In this document: positions 1 to 9,273 of the stretch, piece after piece
How positions within the stretch are numbered: the stretch's first letter is position 1
Layout: each line of letters begins with the position of its first letter
Source: Xenorhabdus beddingii
Lineage (GTDB): Bacteria; Pseudomonadota; Gammaproteobacteria; Enterobacterales; Enterobacteriaceae
Direction: 5' to 3'
NCBI RefSeq assembly: GCF_002127545.1
Contig: NZ_MUBK01000020.1
Location: forward strand, 25,248 to 89,247
Length of the DNA: 64,000 nt
Program-made: the position numbers and the translations under genes
The notes under the pieces: generated by a model
What the model was told of the DNA's origin: nothing
What the model saw: only the letters and a program-made list of their open reading frames with translations
Database searches by the model: none

Positions 1-741
1 TATGCTTATACCGTGAGTCGCCATTTTGACGACCTGAAATCACCTGAGTGGGTTGGGCAGGAGTGTGCCCGCCGCACGCTTTCCCGTTTGGGCGCACGTA
101 AACTGCCCACGATGAAAGCCCCGGTTATCTTTTCTGCGGAAGTGGCAACCGGATTATTCGGTCATTTGGTGGGCGCGATCAGCGGTAGCAGCATTTATCG
201 TAAGTCTTCTTTCTTGCTGGATAGTCTGGGCAAACAGATTTTGCCTTCGTGGTTAACCATTGAAGAGCATCCTCACCTGCTGCGCGGGATGGCTTCAACG
301 CCATTTGACAGTGAAGGTGTGCGTACAACGCCACGAGATATCATCAAAGAGGGGGTTTTACAGACTTGGCTGCTGACGTCCTATTCTGCCCGTAAGTTGG
401 GGATAGTGAATACAGGCCATGCGGGTGGAATTCATAACTGGCAGATTGCGGGGCAAGGTCTGGATTTTGCGGGCTTGTTGCGTGAAATGGGAACCGGCCT
501 GATCGTGACCGAACTGATGGGGCAAGGTGTGAGTGCCATTACCGGGGATTATTCCCGTGGGGCATCCGGTTTCTGGGTCGAAAATGGCGAAATTCAATAT
601 CCGGTCAGCGAGATCACCATCGCAGGCAATTTGAAAGATATGTGGGCGAATATGGTGACAATCGGTAATGATATCGAAACACGCAGTAATATTCAGTGTG
701 GTTCGGTGTTGTTGCCGGAAATGAGTATCGCCGGTCAATAA
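1..741 (+). CDS. pmbA: PmbA/TldE metalloprotease-complex subunit, C-terminal part
   Basis: The reading frame is open from the first base, so the gene starts upstream and only about the last 246 residues are seen (the family is usually about 446-450). PmbA (TldE) partners TldD in a cytosolic protease that trims small peptides such as microcin B17 precursor and helps degrade CcdA. The visible part has family-typical stretches: [32 protein letters not shown] cut short, the GTP-like [12 protein letters not shown] segment, [10 protein letters not shown] and [18 protein letters not shown] near the end. PmbA lacks the HExxxH zinc site, which TldD carries. A hairpin follows before the convergent rnk gene. 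The identification is secure. Confidence 0.93.
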   Translation, partial: YAYTVSRHFDDLKSPEWVGQECARRTLSRLGARKLPTMKAPVIFSAEVATGLFGHLVGAISGSSIYRKSSFLLDSLGKQILPSWLTIEEHPHLLRGMASTPFDSEGVRTTPRDIIKEGVLQTWLLTSYSARKLGIVNTGHAGGIHNWQIAGQGLDFAGLLREMGTGLIVTELMGQGVSAITGDYSRGASGFWVENGEIQYPVSEITIAGNLKDMWANMVTIGNDIETRSNIQCGSVLLPEMSIAGQ

Positions 742-758
742 GGGATACTCAATCAACA

Positions 759-789
759 ACAGCCAGTTCAGTATCACTGGGCTGGCTGT
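759..789. terminator. Hairpin between convergent pmbA and rnk
   Basis: An 8-bp inverted repeat (ACAGCCAG at 759-766 and CTGGCTGT at 782-789) lies in the 51-bp gap between two convergent genes and overlaps the region just before the rnk stop. There is no long T-run on either strand, so it is at best a weak bidirectional terminator. Confidence 0.4.
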
Positions 790-792
790 GAG

Positions 793-1203
793 TTAGCGGT
801 GATATTCACCTGCGGCTTCGGGTTGGTAAAGTATTTCCAACACTTTTATCCGGGTTTTCTCGCCGTTAGGTAATTCCCAGGTGATTTCATCATTCACCCG
901 CAAACCCAGAAGAGCAGCCCCCAAAGGCGCCATGACGGACAGATGCTTGGTGCTGTCTTTTAGGGAAGCAGGATAGACCAGTGTGCGAACCCGCTCTTCA
1001 TTGCTGCCCAGATCAATAAAGCGAATTTCGCTGTTCATGGTGACAACATCGGCTGGGATATCCACCGGAGCCACGATGTCGGCTCTATCCAACTCTTCGT
1101 TCAAAGCATCCGCAATGCTGGTATTCGCAAATGCAGGTTGTTCCAACAAGGAATCTAAACGTTCGGCATCCAGCTCATTAATAATGATTTTAGGTTTTTT
1201 CAT
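793..1203 (-). CDS. rnk: Nucleoside diphosphate kinase regulator Rnk
   Basis: Rnk is a GreA/GreB-like protein lacking the long N-terminal coiled coil; it binds RNA polymerase and affects nucleoside diphosphate kinase levels. The 136-residue product has the family length. It opens with [21 protein letters not shown] and keeps the motif [20 protein letters not shown] of the FKBP-like C-terminal domain. The start is the ATG at 1203, after GGAGCGTGGT. An in-frame upstream ATG at 1239 would add 12 residues not found in the family. The gene is monocistronic, lying between pmbA and the racemase terminator. Confidence 0.95.
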   Translation of the reverse strand: MKKPKIIINELDAERLDSLLEQPAFANTSIADALNEELDRADIVAPVDIPADVVTMNSEIRFIDLGSNEERVRTLVYPASLKDSTKHLSVMAPLGAALLGLRVNDEITWELPNGEKTRIKVLEILYQPEAAGEYHR

Positions 1204-1229
1204 ACCACGCTCCAAATTAGGCTCAATAC

Positions 1230-1270
1230 AAAATAACACCCCCGCATCGCAAGGAGGGGGGTGTTATTTT
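1230..1270. terminator. Rho-independent terminator (bidirectional symmetry)
   Basis: A perfect 14-bp stem (AAAATAACACCCCC at 1230-1243 pairing with 1257-1270) has T-runs on both strands because the stem ends in A/T. It lies downstream of the leftward racemase gene and just upstream of rnk, so it most probably ends the racemase transcript. Confidence 0.8.
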
Positions 1271-1409
1271 CAAGGTGATTAAAATGATATTAGGCTGTTC
1301 TGCCGTGAAAATAAAGAGATCATGATCACGAACTGTTTTGCGTTGTTAATGAAGCAAGGCTTATCCACCGGGGGAAAAAGCACCGTCTGCCATTATATTG
1401 AGCCGCAAA

Positions 1410-2642
1410 TTATGCGTCTGTGGTCACGATACGCGGGTTAGTTTCTCCCCAAATGGAAGACAGTTCAACAACATGCATTCCGCCCCATTTCTGAATATCA
1501 GACTGGGTGATTTCGTCGTGGCCTTGTTTACCGAAGATAACCACTTCATCGCCACTCTTCACTTCTGGCAGGTCGGTGACATCGACCATGACCGTGTTCA
1601 TGGAAACGCTGCCGACAACAGGTGCACGGTGACCGTTGATCAGGACATAGGCTTTGTTTGACATGGCAGAGCTAAAACCATCAGAGAAACCCACTGGCAA
1701 ATTAGCGAGTTTGGAATCACGTTTCAGAATGTAAGTGTTATCGTAGCCGACACCATTACCTTTCGGATAGGACTTAACAGAAGCAACGCGGGTTTTCATC
1801 TGAATCAATGGCTTGAATTCTGGGTGGCTGGTGGTCAAAATGCCGTACAGCGCACTCCCAACGCGCACCATGTCGAACTGAGCTTCAGGAACGCTGAGTG
1901 ATGCAAAAGAGCTTGATGCGTGTAGTGTGATCTCATCCCTTTTCAGGTTGGCGGTTTTGATCAACCAAGAAGTTTGTTCTTTGAAGTTCTTAATGCTATC
2001 ACGGATCGCATTCAAATCAGTGAATGCATGGTGGCTCATCATGCCGGCCAGTTTCAGGTTCGGTAACTGAGCGATTTTCAGGGCTTCTTGTTTGCCCTGT
2101 TCCGTTTTCATTTCCAATCCATTGCGGCTCATGAGGCCGGTGTTCAACATGAGATGGACGCGAATTTCTTTACCGTGTTTTTTAGCCAGGGCAGCAATGG
2201 TCTTAGCATGATCCAGATCGCCGATCATCTCTTCCATGTCATAGCCCAGCGTACTTTCGATTTCAGTTACATCAGCGGTACGGACACGTATCAGTTGCCC
2301 TTTAAAACCGCTTTCACGCACGATGCGAGCTTCTTCATTACTGGTAATCCCTACGCACGGCACGTTAGTTTTAATGATAGATGGCATCAACAGGTCGATA
2401 CCATGACCATAGGCATCACCTTTCAGAATCGCACACATTTTAGTGCCTTGATTCAGGTTTTTTTGCACTGTGTGGATATTTTTTTCAAACGTGGTGGTAT
2501 TGATTTCAACCCAAGCGTTGTTGTTAGTGGCAATACGTTCTGCCTGAGAGTTATCTAAAGAGAGCGCAGGCGCTGCGTGAGCAACACTTTGAAACAGGCT
2601 CAGTCCAAGAAGAATTGCCAGTGTAGTTTTATTAAAACGCAT
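1410..2642 (-). CDS. bsr: Periplasmic broad-specificity amino-acid racemase (Bsr type)
   Basis: This is a PLP-dependent fold-III racemase exported to the periplasm, predicted to interconvert L- and D-forms of several amino acids (Ala, Lys, Arg and others). With the ATG at 2642 (GGAG nine bases upstream) the product has 410 residues. It has a Sec signal (hydrophobic LAILLGLSLFQSVAHA) and the PLP lysine K74 in AILKGDAYGHG. A cysteine pair, C70 and C96, falls at the spacing of the disulfide known in Vibrio BsrV. R119, R121, N167, R173 and N174 correspond to the published Bsr 'footprint' as I remember it. Classical Alr lacks the signal peptide and the disulfide. An upstream in-frame TTG (2657) is rejected because the Shine-Dalgarno would overlap it. 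The gene is often annotated simply as alr. Confidence 0.9.
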   Translation of the reverse strand: MRFNKTTLAILLGLSLFQSVAHAAPALSLDNSQAERIATNNNAWVEINTTTFEKNIHTVQKNLNQGTKMCAILKGDAYGHGIDLLMPSIIKTNVPCVGITSNEEARIVRESGFKGQLIRVRTADVTEIESTLGYDMEEMIGDLDHAKTIAALAKKHGKEIRVHLMLNTGLMSRNGLEMKTEQGKQEALKIAQLPNLKLAGMMSHHAFTDLNAIRDSIKNFKEQTSWLIKTANLKRDEITLHASSSFASLSVPEAQFDMVRVGSALYGILTTSHPEFKPLIQMKTRVASVKSYPKGNGVGYDNTYILKRDSKLANLPVGFSDGFSSAMSNKAYVLINGHRAPVVGSVSMNTVMVDVTDLPEVKSGDEVVIFGKQGHDEITQSDIQKWGGMHVVELSSIWGETNPRIVTTDA

Positions 2643-3094
2643 GAAGTTCATCTCCAAATTAGGATTTGTGCGTGCAATGCACTGTGTGTAAATGCGTTTT
2701 AATGATAAGTTTTTTCTAAATTGATTTCATTAACTCAACTTATTGAAAAGTAACATTTATTGTATATTGCATACTATTTATAAATAGTCAGAATAATTAA
2801 CTTAGTTAATGATTTTATTTGATAGGTTTTGTTGTCGTTGAAGGATTTGTGTGCGGAATATATGAAGGTTTTTTTATCTTTTGGCAGTCTTAACGACTGA
2901 TTTTATTTTTTACCGACGTATTTCGGTGTCAATAGGTGGTGATACGGGGAACAATAAATAGCAAGACAGACTGCTGTTTAATATTTTCTGTCTTGATTGA
3001 ACTCAACATTTTATTGGGTGTCAGTTTGATAGGAAGAGGGTGGTCGATACGGGTACTGTGTGCAATGGAAGTGTATAAGAGGTTGGAACCGCTT
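2643..3094. other. AT-rich intergenic region upstream of the racemase
   Basis: This 452-bp stretch separates the racemase start from the end of npr, both on the minus strand. The part next to the racemase (2700-2830) is very AT-rich and should hold its promoter, but I could not fix -35/-10 boxes. An 8-bp inverted repeat (CAAGACAG at 2962-2969, CTGTCTTG at 2987-2994) may end the npr transcript, though it lacks a T-run. I see no credible gene here. Confidence 0.5.
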
Positions 3095-3367
3095 TTATGT
3101 TTCGTCAAAGCCGGAACTAAATAGCGCAATGATGGCCGCCATGGCTTGCTGTTCATCAGGCCCTGTGGCCTCAACTTCAATATAGCTGCCTTGTTCGGAA
3201 TCCAGCATCAGCATGGCAATGACGCTGTGGGCTTCGGCTTGGATATGACTGCTATTGCGCAGAATGACCTGCGATTGAAATTGCTGCACAAGATCATGCA
3301 GTTTCATCGCAGGCCGGGCATGCATTCCCAGTCGGTTTTTTATTTCGAGTTGCTGTTTGACGGTCAT
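3095..3367 (-). CDS. npr: Phosphocarrier protein NPr of the nitrogen PTS
   Basis: NPr is the HPr-like protein that passes phosphate from EI-Ntr (PtsP) to EIIA-Ntr (PtsN). The 90-residue sequence has the active-site histidine H16 in [10 protein letters not shown] and the conserved [13 protein letters not shown] segment around the HPr serine-46 position. It is the last gene of the cluster rpoN-hpf-ptsN-rapZ-npr, 44 bp downstream of rapZ, as in E. coli. It probably acts in the cytosol with PtsN to sense nitrogen and potassium status and modulate RapZ. Confidence 0.96.
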   Translation of the reverse strand: MTVKQQLEIKNRLGMHARPAMKLHDLVQQFQSQVILRNSSHIQAEAHSVIAMLMLDSEQGSYIEVEATGPDEQQAMAAIIALFSSGFDET

Positions 3368-3411
3368 GCTTTTCTTTATGGGTTGATTGATCGCGTTATT
3401 TGGGTTGTTCC

Positions 3412-4263
3412 CTATTTGCGTTTTTCCAGTGTACGGTGGCGAGATTGCACGTTCTTGCCACGGGAACGGAAATAATCAGCCAATTGTTCAGCAACGTAAA
3501 CGGAACGGTGTTTACCCCCGGTACAGCCGATGGCGACGGTCAGGTAACTGCGGTTATTGGTTTCCAGCATCGGTAGCCAGAGTTCGAGATAGCTGCGCGT
3601 TTGGTAAATGAAGTTATGCACTTCTGTATGACGATCCAAAAATGCGGCAACAGGACGATCTAATCCCGTCATTGGGCGCAGTTTAGGGTCCCAGTGGGGG
3701 TTTGGCAGGAAACGCACGTCGAAAACATAGTCTGCGTCAATCGGGATGCCATGTTTGAAGCCAAAAGATTCAAATACCATGGTCAGTTCCCGTTCCCGTT
3801 TGCCCAATAAACGTGTCCTGAGCATCTCTGCCAGTTCATGGACCGACATTTCAGAAGTATCGATGATCAAATCGGCGCGTGAACGCAGGGGTTCAAGGAG
3901 ATCACTTTCCTGATCAATCGCACTTTCCAGGGACAGGTTTTTGCTTGATAGCGGGTGTAAACGGCGAGTGTCACTATAGCGACGGATCAGGGTATTACGA
4001 TCCGCATCAAGAAACAGTAATTGTGGTGAAAAGCTATCCGGTAGTTGCGTCAGGGCTTGTTCGAAAACTTCCGGCGATTCCGGCATGTTTCTGACATCAA
4101 TGCTAACCGCTGCCGAAATATCGCGTTCAACCAGCGTGTTTGCCAGTTCTGGCAGCAACACGACCGGTAGGTTATCCACGCAATAGAAGCCCATATCTTC
4201 CAGCGCACGCAGAGCAACGGATTTTCCAGAACCTGAACGACCACTGACTATCATCAGCACCAT
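3412..4263 (-). CDS. rapZ: RNase adapter protein RapZ
   Basis: RapZ binds the sRNA GlmZ and delivers it to RNase E, thereby controlling glmS and amino-sugar synthesis. The 283-residue protein has the Walker A motif GRSGSGKS (residues 8-15) in the N-terminal kinase-like domain, [18 protein letters not shown] in the middle, and the C-terminal RNA-binding domain with [20 protein letters not shown]. The ATG at 4263 follows GGGGAG. It lies 39 bp downstream of ptsN in the rpoN gene cluster, which ties amino-sugar control to the nitrogen PTS. The length equals that of E. coli RapZ within one residue. Confidence 0.97.
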   Translation of the reverse strand: MVLMIVSGRSGSGKSVALRALEDMGFYCVDNLPVVLLPELANTLVERDISAAVSIDVRNMPESPEVFEQALTQLPDSFSPQLLFLDADRNTLIRRYSDTRRLHPLSSKNLSLESAIDQESDLLEPLRSRADLIIDTSEMSVHELAEMLRTRLLGKRERELTMVFESFGFKHGIPIDADYVFDVRFLPNPHWDPKLRPMTGLDRPVAAFLDRHTEVHNFIYQTRSYLELWLPMLETNNRSYLTVAIGCTGGKHRSVYVAEQLADYFRSRGKNVQSRHRTLEKRK

Positions 4264-4302
4264 GAGGAGACTCCCCTAAATGTTTATAATTGTAATCGCT
4301 AT

Positions 4303-4770
4303 TTATTCAGTAATGATATTGTATAGTTCTTCGTCACTCTGTGCGGAGCGCAGACGACGGCAGAGACTTTTATCTGCAAGGCGCTTTGCAATCAATGATA
4401 GTGAGTGTAAATGGGTTTGACACTGGTCTGATGGCACCAATAAAGCGAACAGTAAGTCAACAGGTTGATTATCTATAGCATCAAAGGTGATGGGGTGTTC
4501 CAGATGTAAAAATACGCCAACGGCATTTTTTGCACATTCTTTGTCCAATTTTCCGTGTGGGATTGCAATTCCATTGCCAATACCCGTTGTCCCCACTTTT
4601 TCGCGGGAAAGGATAGCTTCGAATACGGTGTTTTCCGGTAATCCAAGCTGTTTTGATGCCAGCTCACTGATAATCTCTAAAGCTCGCTTTTTACTCGAAC
4701 AGGGAACGTTGTTACGTGTACATTCGGGTGAAAGCACTGAGCTTAGTGGTAAATCTGTTTCGTTGTTCAT
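4303..4770 (-). CDS. ptsN: PTS IIA-like nitrogen-regulatory protein PtsN (EIIA-Ntr)
   Basis: PtsN is the terminal phosphoacceptor of the nitrogen PTS. In its dephosphorylated form it regulates potassium transport and other targets. The phosphorylatable histidine is H72 in GIAIPHGKL, close to H73 of E. coli. Other family blocks are SSKKRALEIISELA and DNQPVDLLFALLVP. I chose the ATG at 4770; an in-frame GTG four codons upstream (4782) is possible, but neither has a strong ribosome-binding site. It sits between hpf and rapZ on the same strand. Confidence 0.95.
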   Translation of the reverse strand: MNNETDLPLSSVLSPECTRNNVPCSSKKRALEIISELASKQLGLPENTVFEAILSREKVGTTGIGNGIAIPHGKLDKECAKNAVGVFLHLEHPITFDAIDNQPVDLLFALLVPSDQCQTHLHSLSLIAKRLADKSLCRRLRSAQSDEELYNIITE

Positions 4771-4888
4771 TTCTTTATTCACTTAGGGCCTTGTTATACC
4801 AGATGCCTGAGTGCGGCATCCGGTATTGATGCACTGTTTCTAGATAGAACAGCCGTAATTCTATAACGGCCCCGTTGCCTGAAAGCTG

Positions 4889-5176
4889 TTAATGTTGTTT
4901 CAATTTACTTTTGTGTTTGGTCAATTGACGTGCCAGCTTATCTGCCAGTGCATCAATTGCCGCATACATGTCTTCATGCTCTGAGGTAGCATGCAACTCA
5001 CCTCCATTAATATGAACGGTGGCTTCGGCAATTTTCTGTACCTTTTCCACCCGGAGGATGACCTGAATGAGATTAATCTTATCGAAATATTGATCCAGTT
5101 TGCCGCATTTGGTGTTCACCATGTTGCGCAATGCTTCTGTGATTTCAATATTGTGGCCTGTAACGTTGAGTTGCAT
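4889..5176 (-). CDS. hpf: Ribosome hibernation-promoting factor Hpf (short form)
   Basis: Hpf binds the 30S decoding centre and, with RMF, forms hibernating 100S ribosomes in stationary phase. The 95-residue product is the short gamma-proteobacterial form. It starts MQLNVTGHNIEITEALRN and ends KLARQLTKHKSKLKQH. The ATG at 5176 follows AGAAGGAAAACACC; an in-frame extension to 5203 runs into the rpoN stop and is not family-like. The gene is 23 bp downstream of rpoN and the pair is probably co-transcribed. Confidence 0.96.
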   Translation of the reverse strand: MQLNVTGHNIEITEALRNMVNTKCGKLDQYFDKINLIQVILRVEKVQKIAEATVHINGGELHATSEHEDMYAAIDALADKLARQLTKHKSKLKQH

Positions 5177-5199
5177 GGTGTTTTCCTTCTCTATGTTGT

Positions 5200-6696
5200 T
5201 CAAACCAGTTCTTTACGTTGGTTTGAAGGCGGGATGGATAACGACTCTCTATATTTTGCGACAGTCCGACGCGCCACCTGAATGCCCTGTTCAGCCAATA
5301 TACTGGTTAATTTACTGTCACTCAGTGGCTTGGCCGGGTTTTCTGCCGCGACCAGTTTTTTCACCAGGGCACGTATTGCGGTAGAAGAAGCCTCGCCTCC
5401 GCTATCGGTATTGACGTGACTGGAGAAAAAATATTTAAGTTCAAAAATTCCTCGTGGGCTATACAGATATTTCTGTGTTGTCACACGGGAAATGGTGGAT
5501 TCATGCATGTCAACCTGATAGGCGATATCAGCCAGTACCAGCGGTTTCATGTGTTCTTCACCCTGTTCAAAAAAATCTTGTTGCCGTTCGACAATGCAGC
5601 TTGCGACTTTCAATAATGTCTCATTGCGGCTTTCGAGACTTTTTATCAGCCACTTGGCCTCTTGCAAATTATTGCGAATGAACAGACTGTCGCTCTCATT
5701 ATGGGCCTGCTGCCCCAAGGCCGCATAGTGCTGGTTGATGCGCAGACGGGGGATGCTATCGGTATTTAGCCTGACTTGCCAGTTTTCATTTTCTTTTTGC
5801 ACCAACACATCCGGAATAACATACTCGGATTCACCGGTGTTGACGATCAGCCCGGGTTTCGGCTCCAGTGACTGAATAATATCAATGGCACCTTTTAAGC
5901 TGCTTTCTTTTAATTTGCTCCGACGCAATAAGTTACGAAAGTCCCGGTTACCCAGTAATTCAAGGTACTTGCTGACAACGAGTCTGGCGTCGTTCAGGTG
6001 GGCGGTCTCTGACGGTAGCATGGAAAGCTGGATAAGCAGGCATTCACGTAGGTCACGGGCAGCGACCCCGATGGGGTCAAAATGCTGTATGCGCTTGAGA
6101 ACGGTTTCAACTTCTTCCAGAGTGAGCTGATCCTCATCCATACCTATGCTGGCAAGAATTTCTTCGGTAGAAACGGTCAGGTAACCCGTATCATCAATCG
6201 CATCAATAATTGAAGTGGCAATGGCGGAATCTGTTTCGGTAAACGGCGTTAATCCGGCCTGCCACATCAGATAATCTTGCAGTGTCTCGGTGGTTTCTCC
6301 CTGATAAACGGGAGAGTCATCAATCCCGTAGTCACCGCTGGTTCCGGAAAGTGCGCCAGCGGTGTAAATTTCATCCCAGTGAGTATCCAGAGGCAGATCT
6401 TCAGGCATGTTATTTTGTTCAAGTGCTTCACGGGTATCCATTGCTGCTGTTTCAACATCGGATGCATGAAGCTCCTGACTCTCCATTTGCTGGTGATCCA
6501 TTTGCTGGCTATCCATTTCCTGAATATCCACTTCCTGATGCAGATCATCCTGTTCAAGCAGAGGGTTGGTTTCCAGCGCCTGCTGGATCTCCTGCTGAAG
6601 ATCAAGCGTGGAAAGTTGCAACAAACGGATGGCTTGCTGGAGCTGGGGCGTCATCGCCAATTGCTGACTGAGCCTGAGTTGCAAACTTTGCTTCAT
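5200..6696 (-). CDS. rpoN: RNA polymerase sigma-54 factor RpoN
   Basis: RpoN directs RNA polymerase to -24/-12 promoters that need AAA+ activators, for example in nitrogen assimilation. The 498 residues comprise the Q/L-rich region I ([20 protein letters not shown] onward), an acidic region II, the core-binding domain, the HTH and the RpoN box [10 protein letters not shown] close to the C-terminus. It is about 20 residues longer than E. coli RpoN (477). The extra length lies in region II as a D/E-Q-M repeat ([17 protein letters not shown], residues about 60-76). It follows lptB in the usual lpt-rpoN order, with a gap of 72 bp. Confidence 0.97.
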   Translation of the reverse strand: MKQSLQLRLSQQLAMTPQLQQAIRLLQLSTLDLQQEIQQALETNPLLEQDDLHQEVDIQEMDSQQMDHQQMESQELHASDVETAAMDTREALEQNNMPEDLPLDTHWDEIYTAGALSGTSGDYGIDDSPVYQGETTETLQDYLMWQAGLTPFTETDSAIATSIIDAIDDTGYLTVSTEEILASIGMDEDQLTLEEVETVLKRIQHFDPIGVAARDLRECLLIQLSMLPSETAHLNDARLVVSKYLELLGNRDFRNLLRRSKLKESSLKGAIDIIQSLEPKPGLIVNTGESEYVIPDVLVQKENENWQVRLNTDSIPRLRINQHYAALGQQAHNESDSLFIRNNLQEAKWLIKSLESRNETLLKVASCIVERQQDFFEQGEEHMKPLVLADIAYQVDMHESTISRVTTQKYLYSPRGIFELKYFFSSHVNTDSGGEASSTAIRALVKKLVAAENPAKPLSDSKLTSILAEQGIQVARRTVAKYRESLSIPPSNQRKELV

Positions 6697-6768
6697 AGCG
6701 TTACTGCTTTCTCCTTACCTGGCTTGAAGGGTTCCCTGCACGGCGTCTGGCTGACAAAAGCATGAGGA

Positions 6769-7494
6769 TTAAAGGCGGAAACCTTCACCCAGATAGACGC
6801 GCTTGACCTGTTCGTTATTCAGGATTTCATCAGGAGTACCGTGGGCAATCAAGTGGCCTTGACTAACAATATAAGCACGCTCGCAAACATCCAATGTTTC
6901 ACGGACATTGTGATCCGTGATCAGGACACCCAATCCGCAATCCCGCAGGTGTTGAATAATCTTTTTAATATCCAGTACGGAAATGGGATCAACACCTGCG
7001 AAAGGTTCGTCCAACAGGATGAATTTGGGGTCGGCTGCCAGCGCACGGGCTATTTCCACACGGCGGCGTTCACCGCCGGAGAGTGATTGCCCAAGGCTAT
7101 CACGCAGGTGAGCGATATGAAATTCTTCCATCAACTCTTCTGCCCGCGCTTTGCGTTGTTCCTGATTGAGATCTTTGCGGATCTCAAGGACGGCCATCAA
7201 ATTGTCCAATACACTCAGACGACGGAAAATCGAGGCTTCCTGCGGCAGGTAGCCGATCCCGCGACGGGCGCGTTCATGCAGGGGCAGCAGACTGATGTCC
7301 TCTCCATCAATGGTAATGGAACCCGCATCACGCGGAACAATGCCGACCACCATGTAGAACGTGGTGGTTTTACCTGCGCCATTGGGGCCAAGCAAGCCCA
7401 CAATTTCGCCTGATTTTACTTTTAGGCTGACATCCTCAACGACCTTACGGCCCTTATAGGCTTTTGCCAGATTTTCTGCGTTCAGTATTGCCAT
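6769..7494 (-). CDS. lptB: LPS export ABC transporter ATP-binding protein LptB
   Basis: LptB powers LptFG, which extract lipopolysaccharide from the inner membrane and push it along the LptC-LptA bridge. The sequence shows Walker [11 protein letters not shown]-loop region [14 protein letters not shown], signature [16 protein letters not shown], Walker [13 protein letters not shown] and the H-loop ITDHNV. The ATG at 7494 ([13 protein letters not shown]) aligns with the E. coli start and gives 241 residues. Two in-frame ATGs 21 and 24 bp upstream are possible alternatives, and none of the three has a clear Shine-Dalgarno. The gene follows lptA by 41 bp. Confidence 0.96.
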   Translation of the reverse strand: MAILNAENLAKAYKGRKVVEDVSLKVKSGEIVGLLGPNGAGKTTTFYMVVGIVPRDAGSITIDGEDISLLPLHERARRGIGYLPQEASIFRRLSVLDNLMAVLEIRKDLNQEQRKARAEELMEEFHIAHLRDSLGQSLSGGERRRVEIARALAADPKFILLDEPFAGVDPISVLDIKKIIQHLRDCGLGVLITDHNVRETLDVCERAYIVSQGHLIAHGTPDEILNNEQVKRVYLGEGFRL

Positions 7495-7535
7495 ATCTGT
7501 GTTTAGTGTAGACATCATAGTATTGCCATAAGTCG

Positions 7536-8087
7536 TTATTTATGCTTTTTAGGAACATCAGCGCCAGGGGCTTTTTCCTGTAGCTGGGCAGGCAACAGGA
7601 CAGTGGTGACACGTTTACCTTTATCACTAAAGGCTTCCATCTGTTGTGTTGGTACCAGATAGGTGATCTTATCGCCCTTGATGTTACTGTCTAGCTGTTC
7701 AAGATAGGCGTTACCGGTCAATGTAATCAGCTCGTTATCCATCTCATAGCGCATCTTTGATGCGTGCCCTTTGATGGGCTTGCCATCATCCTGCAATTGG
7801 TAGAAAGTCGCCGGGTTACCGTAAGCCTCCATCACCGTCTTATTCGAGTCCCCGTTCGGGCGGGTGACAACGACTTTGTCAGCATGAATATCGATCGAGC
7901 CTTGTTTTACAACAACACTGTCCGTAAATGTGGCAACATTTCCCGTTAAATCCAGAGACTGTCTCGCCGAGTCGATGGTAATCGGTTTTTTCGTATCATC
8001 TTTCAAGGCCAATACCGGCAAGCTAACGGCAAAAAGTGTACTGGCAATAGCGGTATTACGGATTAGGTTGTTCATGTGGAATCTCAT
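7536..8087 (-). CDS. lptA: LPS-transport periplasmic bridge protein LptA
   Basis: LptA forms the periplasmic beta-jellyroll filament that carries LPS from LptC to LptD at the outer membrane. The 183-residue precursor has a Sec signal ([17 protein letters not shown]) followed by the OstA-like core with [29 protein letters not shown] cut at the family-conserved [11 protein letters not shown]. The start at 8087 (MRFHMNN) follows GGTGA and matches the E. coli start MKFKTN. It overlaps the 3' end of lptC by 32 bp, as in E. coli, suggesting translational coupling. Confidence 0.95.
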   Translation of the reverse strand: MRFHMNNLIRNTAIASTLFAVSLPVLALKDDTKKPITIDSARQSLDLTGNVATFTDSVVVKQGSIDIHADKVVVTRPNGDSNKTVMEAYGNPATFYQLQDDGKPIKGHASKMRYEMDNELITLTGNAYLEQLDSNIKGDKITYLVPTQQMEAFSDKGKRVTTVLLPAQLQEKAPGADVPKKHK

Positions 8088-8649
8088 AGTGAGTAGTCAC
8101 CTTTTCAATCAGTTCAGCAGTTTTATTTCTCAGATTGCCACGCATTTTCATGCCAACAGATTTTATCCCGACACCGGTGAGGGTGACTTGGTCATCGGAT
8201 GCGACATCTTGTGTTGTGAGATTGACGGTCGCATTATCTGTTGTGATCCGTTGCAATTGTGACGCGTCGGTCAGGCTATCCACTTGGACATCCCCATACA
8301 GGTAGAGCATTTTGTCATTGGTTAGTTTGGCTTGATTGGCTCGTACTGTCCATGTGTCTACTGGGGTTCCTGGGTGGCTATTGGGATCAAATGTTGTCAA
8401 TACGGGATTGGTAAACCAGGTCAGTTTCGTTGTTGCATAGTTTTTGACATCATCCGCAACCAGCTTGTAAACCAGTTTACCTTCCGGATCATAAACAAAA
8501 GTCGTGGCCTCCCGTGTTTGATAAGTGGGATAACCATCATCTACGACGGGGGATGAAGTATCATCATTGACATGCGATAAATTCCAGCCAATCAGCGCAA
8601 GCGCGATCAGTACCAGTATTGCGATCAGCCAGGATTGAATTTTGCTCAT
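8056..8649 (-). CDS. lptC: LPS export inner-membrane anchor protein LptC
   Basis: LptC is a bitopic inner-membrane protein that receives LPS from LptBFG and hands it to LptA. The 197 residues start with one membrane segment (WLIAILVLIALALIGW, residues about 7-22) followed by a periplasmic beta-jellyroll with YLYGDVQVDSLT and VTLTGVGIKSVGMKMRGN. The length matches E. coli LptC (191). It lies 18 bp downstream of kdsC and overlaps lptA, so kdsC-lptC-lptA-lptB form one transcription unit. Confidence 0.94.
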   Translation of the reverse strand: MSKIQSWLIAILVLIALALIGWNLSHVNDDTSSPVVDDGYPTYQTREATTFVYDPEGKLVYKLVADDVKNYATTKLTWFTNPVLTTFDPNSHPGTPVDTWTVRANQAKLTNDKMLYLYGDVQVDSLTDASQLQRITTDNATVNLTTQDVASDDQVTLTGVGIKSVGMKMRGNLRNKTAELIEKVTTHYEIPHEQPNP

Positions 8650-8667
8650 TCTTTTTTCAATTTTAAT

Positions 8668-9231
8668 TTATATGGATAACCCTTTGGCACCTTCCAGCTT
8701 ATTCTGAGCGAAGAGCACCAAATCACAAAGTTCCCTGACTGCACCACGACCACCGGCAATCCGGGTGACATAATCAGCCTTTGGCAACAGCAGTGGATGA
8801 GCATCAGCAACCGCGGCAGATAACCCAACCTGCACCATGACAGGCCAGTCAATCAGGTCATCACCTATATAGGCAACTTGATCTGGCTGTAACGCTAGTT
8901 TATCCAACAGTTCCTGATACGCCAAAATCTTATCGTTCTGGCCTTGGTAAAGATAGGTAATGCCTAATGTTTTTGCGCGATCCTCCAGCAATTTTGCTTT
9001 GCGGCCAGTAATGATGGCAACTTCAATGCCGGAAGTGATTAAACAACGAATGCCATAGCCATCACGGACATTAAAGGTTTTCAGCTCTTCCCCTTCGTTG
9101 CCCATATAAATCAGCCCATCAGACATCACGCCATCAACATCACAAATCAGAAGACGAATGTGACTGGCTTTTTCGATAATTTCTTTGCTAACCGGACCAT
9201 AACAGGTGTCCAGATACTCTTTTTGACTCAT
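8668..9231 (-). CDS. kdsC: 3-deoxy-D-manno-octulosonate 8-phosphate phosphatase KdsC
   Basis: KdsC is a HAD-superfamily phosphatase that removes phosphate from Kdo-8-phosphate to give Kdo for LPS core synthesis. The catalytic DVDGVMSDG loop (nucleophile and acid aspartates), the NVRDGYGIRCL segment, TGRKAKLLEDRA and GDDLIDWPVM are all present. The 187-residue length is normal. It is located directly after kdsD (42 bp to the stop of that gene's neighbour) and before lptC, the usual arrangement that couples Kdo production to LPS transport. Confidence 0.96.
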   Translation of the reverse strand: MSQKEYLDTCYGPVSKEIIEKASHIRLLICDVDGVMSDGLIYMGNEGEELKTFNVRDGYGIRCLITSGIEVAIITGRKAKLLEDRAKTLGITYLYQGQNDKILAYQELLDKLALQPDQVAYIGDDLIDWPVMVQVGLSAAVADAHPLLLPKADYVTRIAGGRGAVRELCDLVLFAQNKLEGAKGLSI

Positions 9232-9273
9232 TAAGGCATTCTCTTAAGGTTTTTTGCACTTAGTTTAATGGTT

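Noticed and set aside
2929..3180. Small ORFs on both strands in the racemase-npr gap
   Set aside because: They have no ribosome-binding site, no recognisable composition and one overlaps npr; they look like chance frames.
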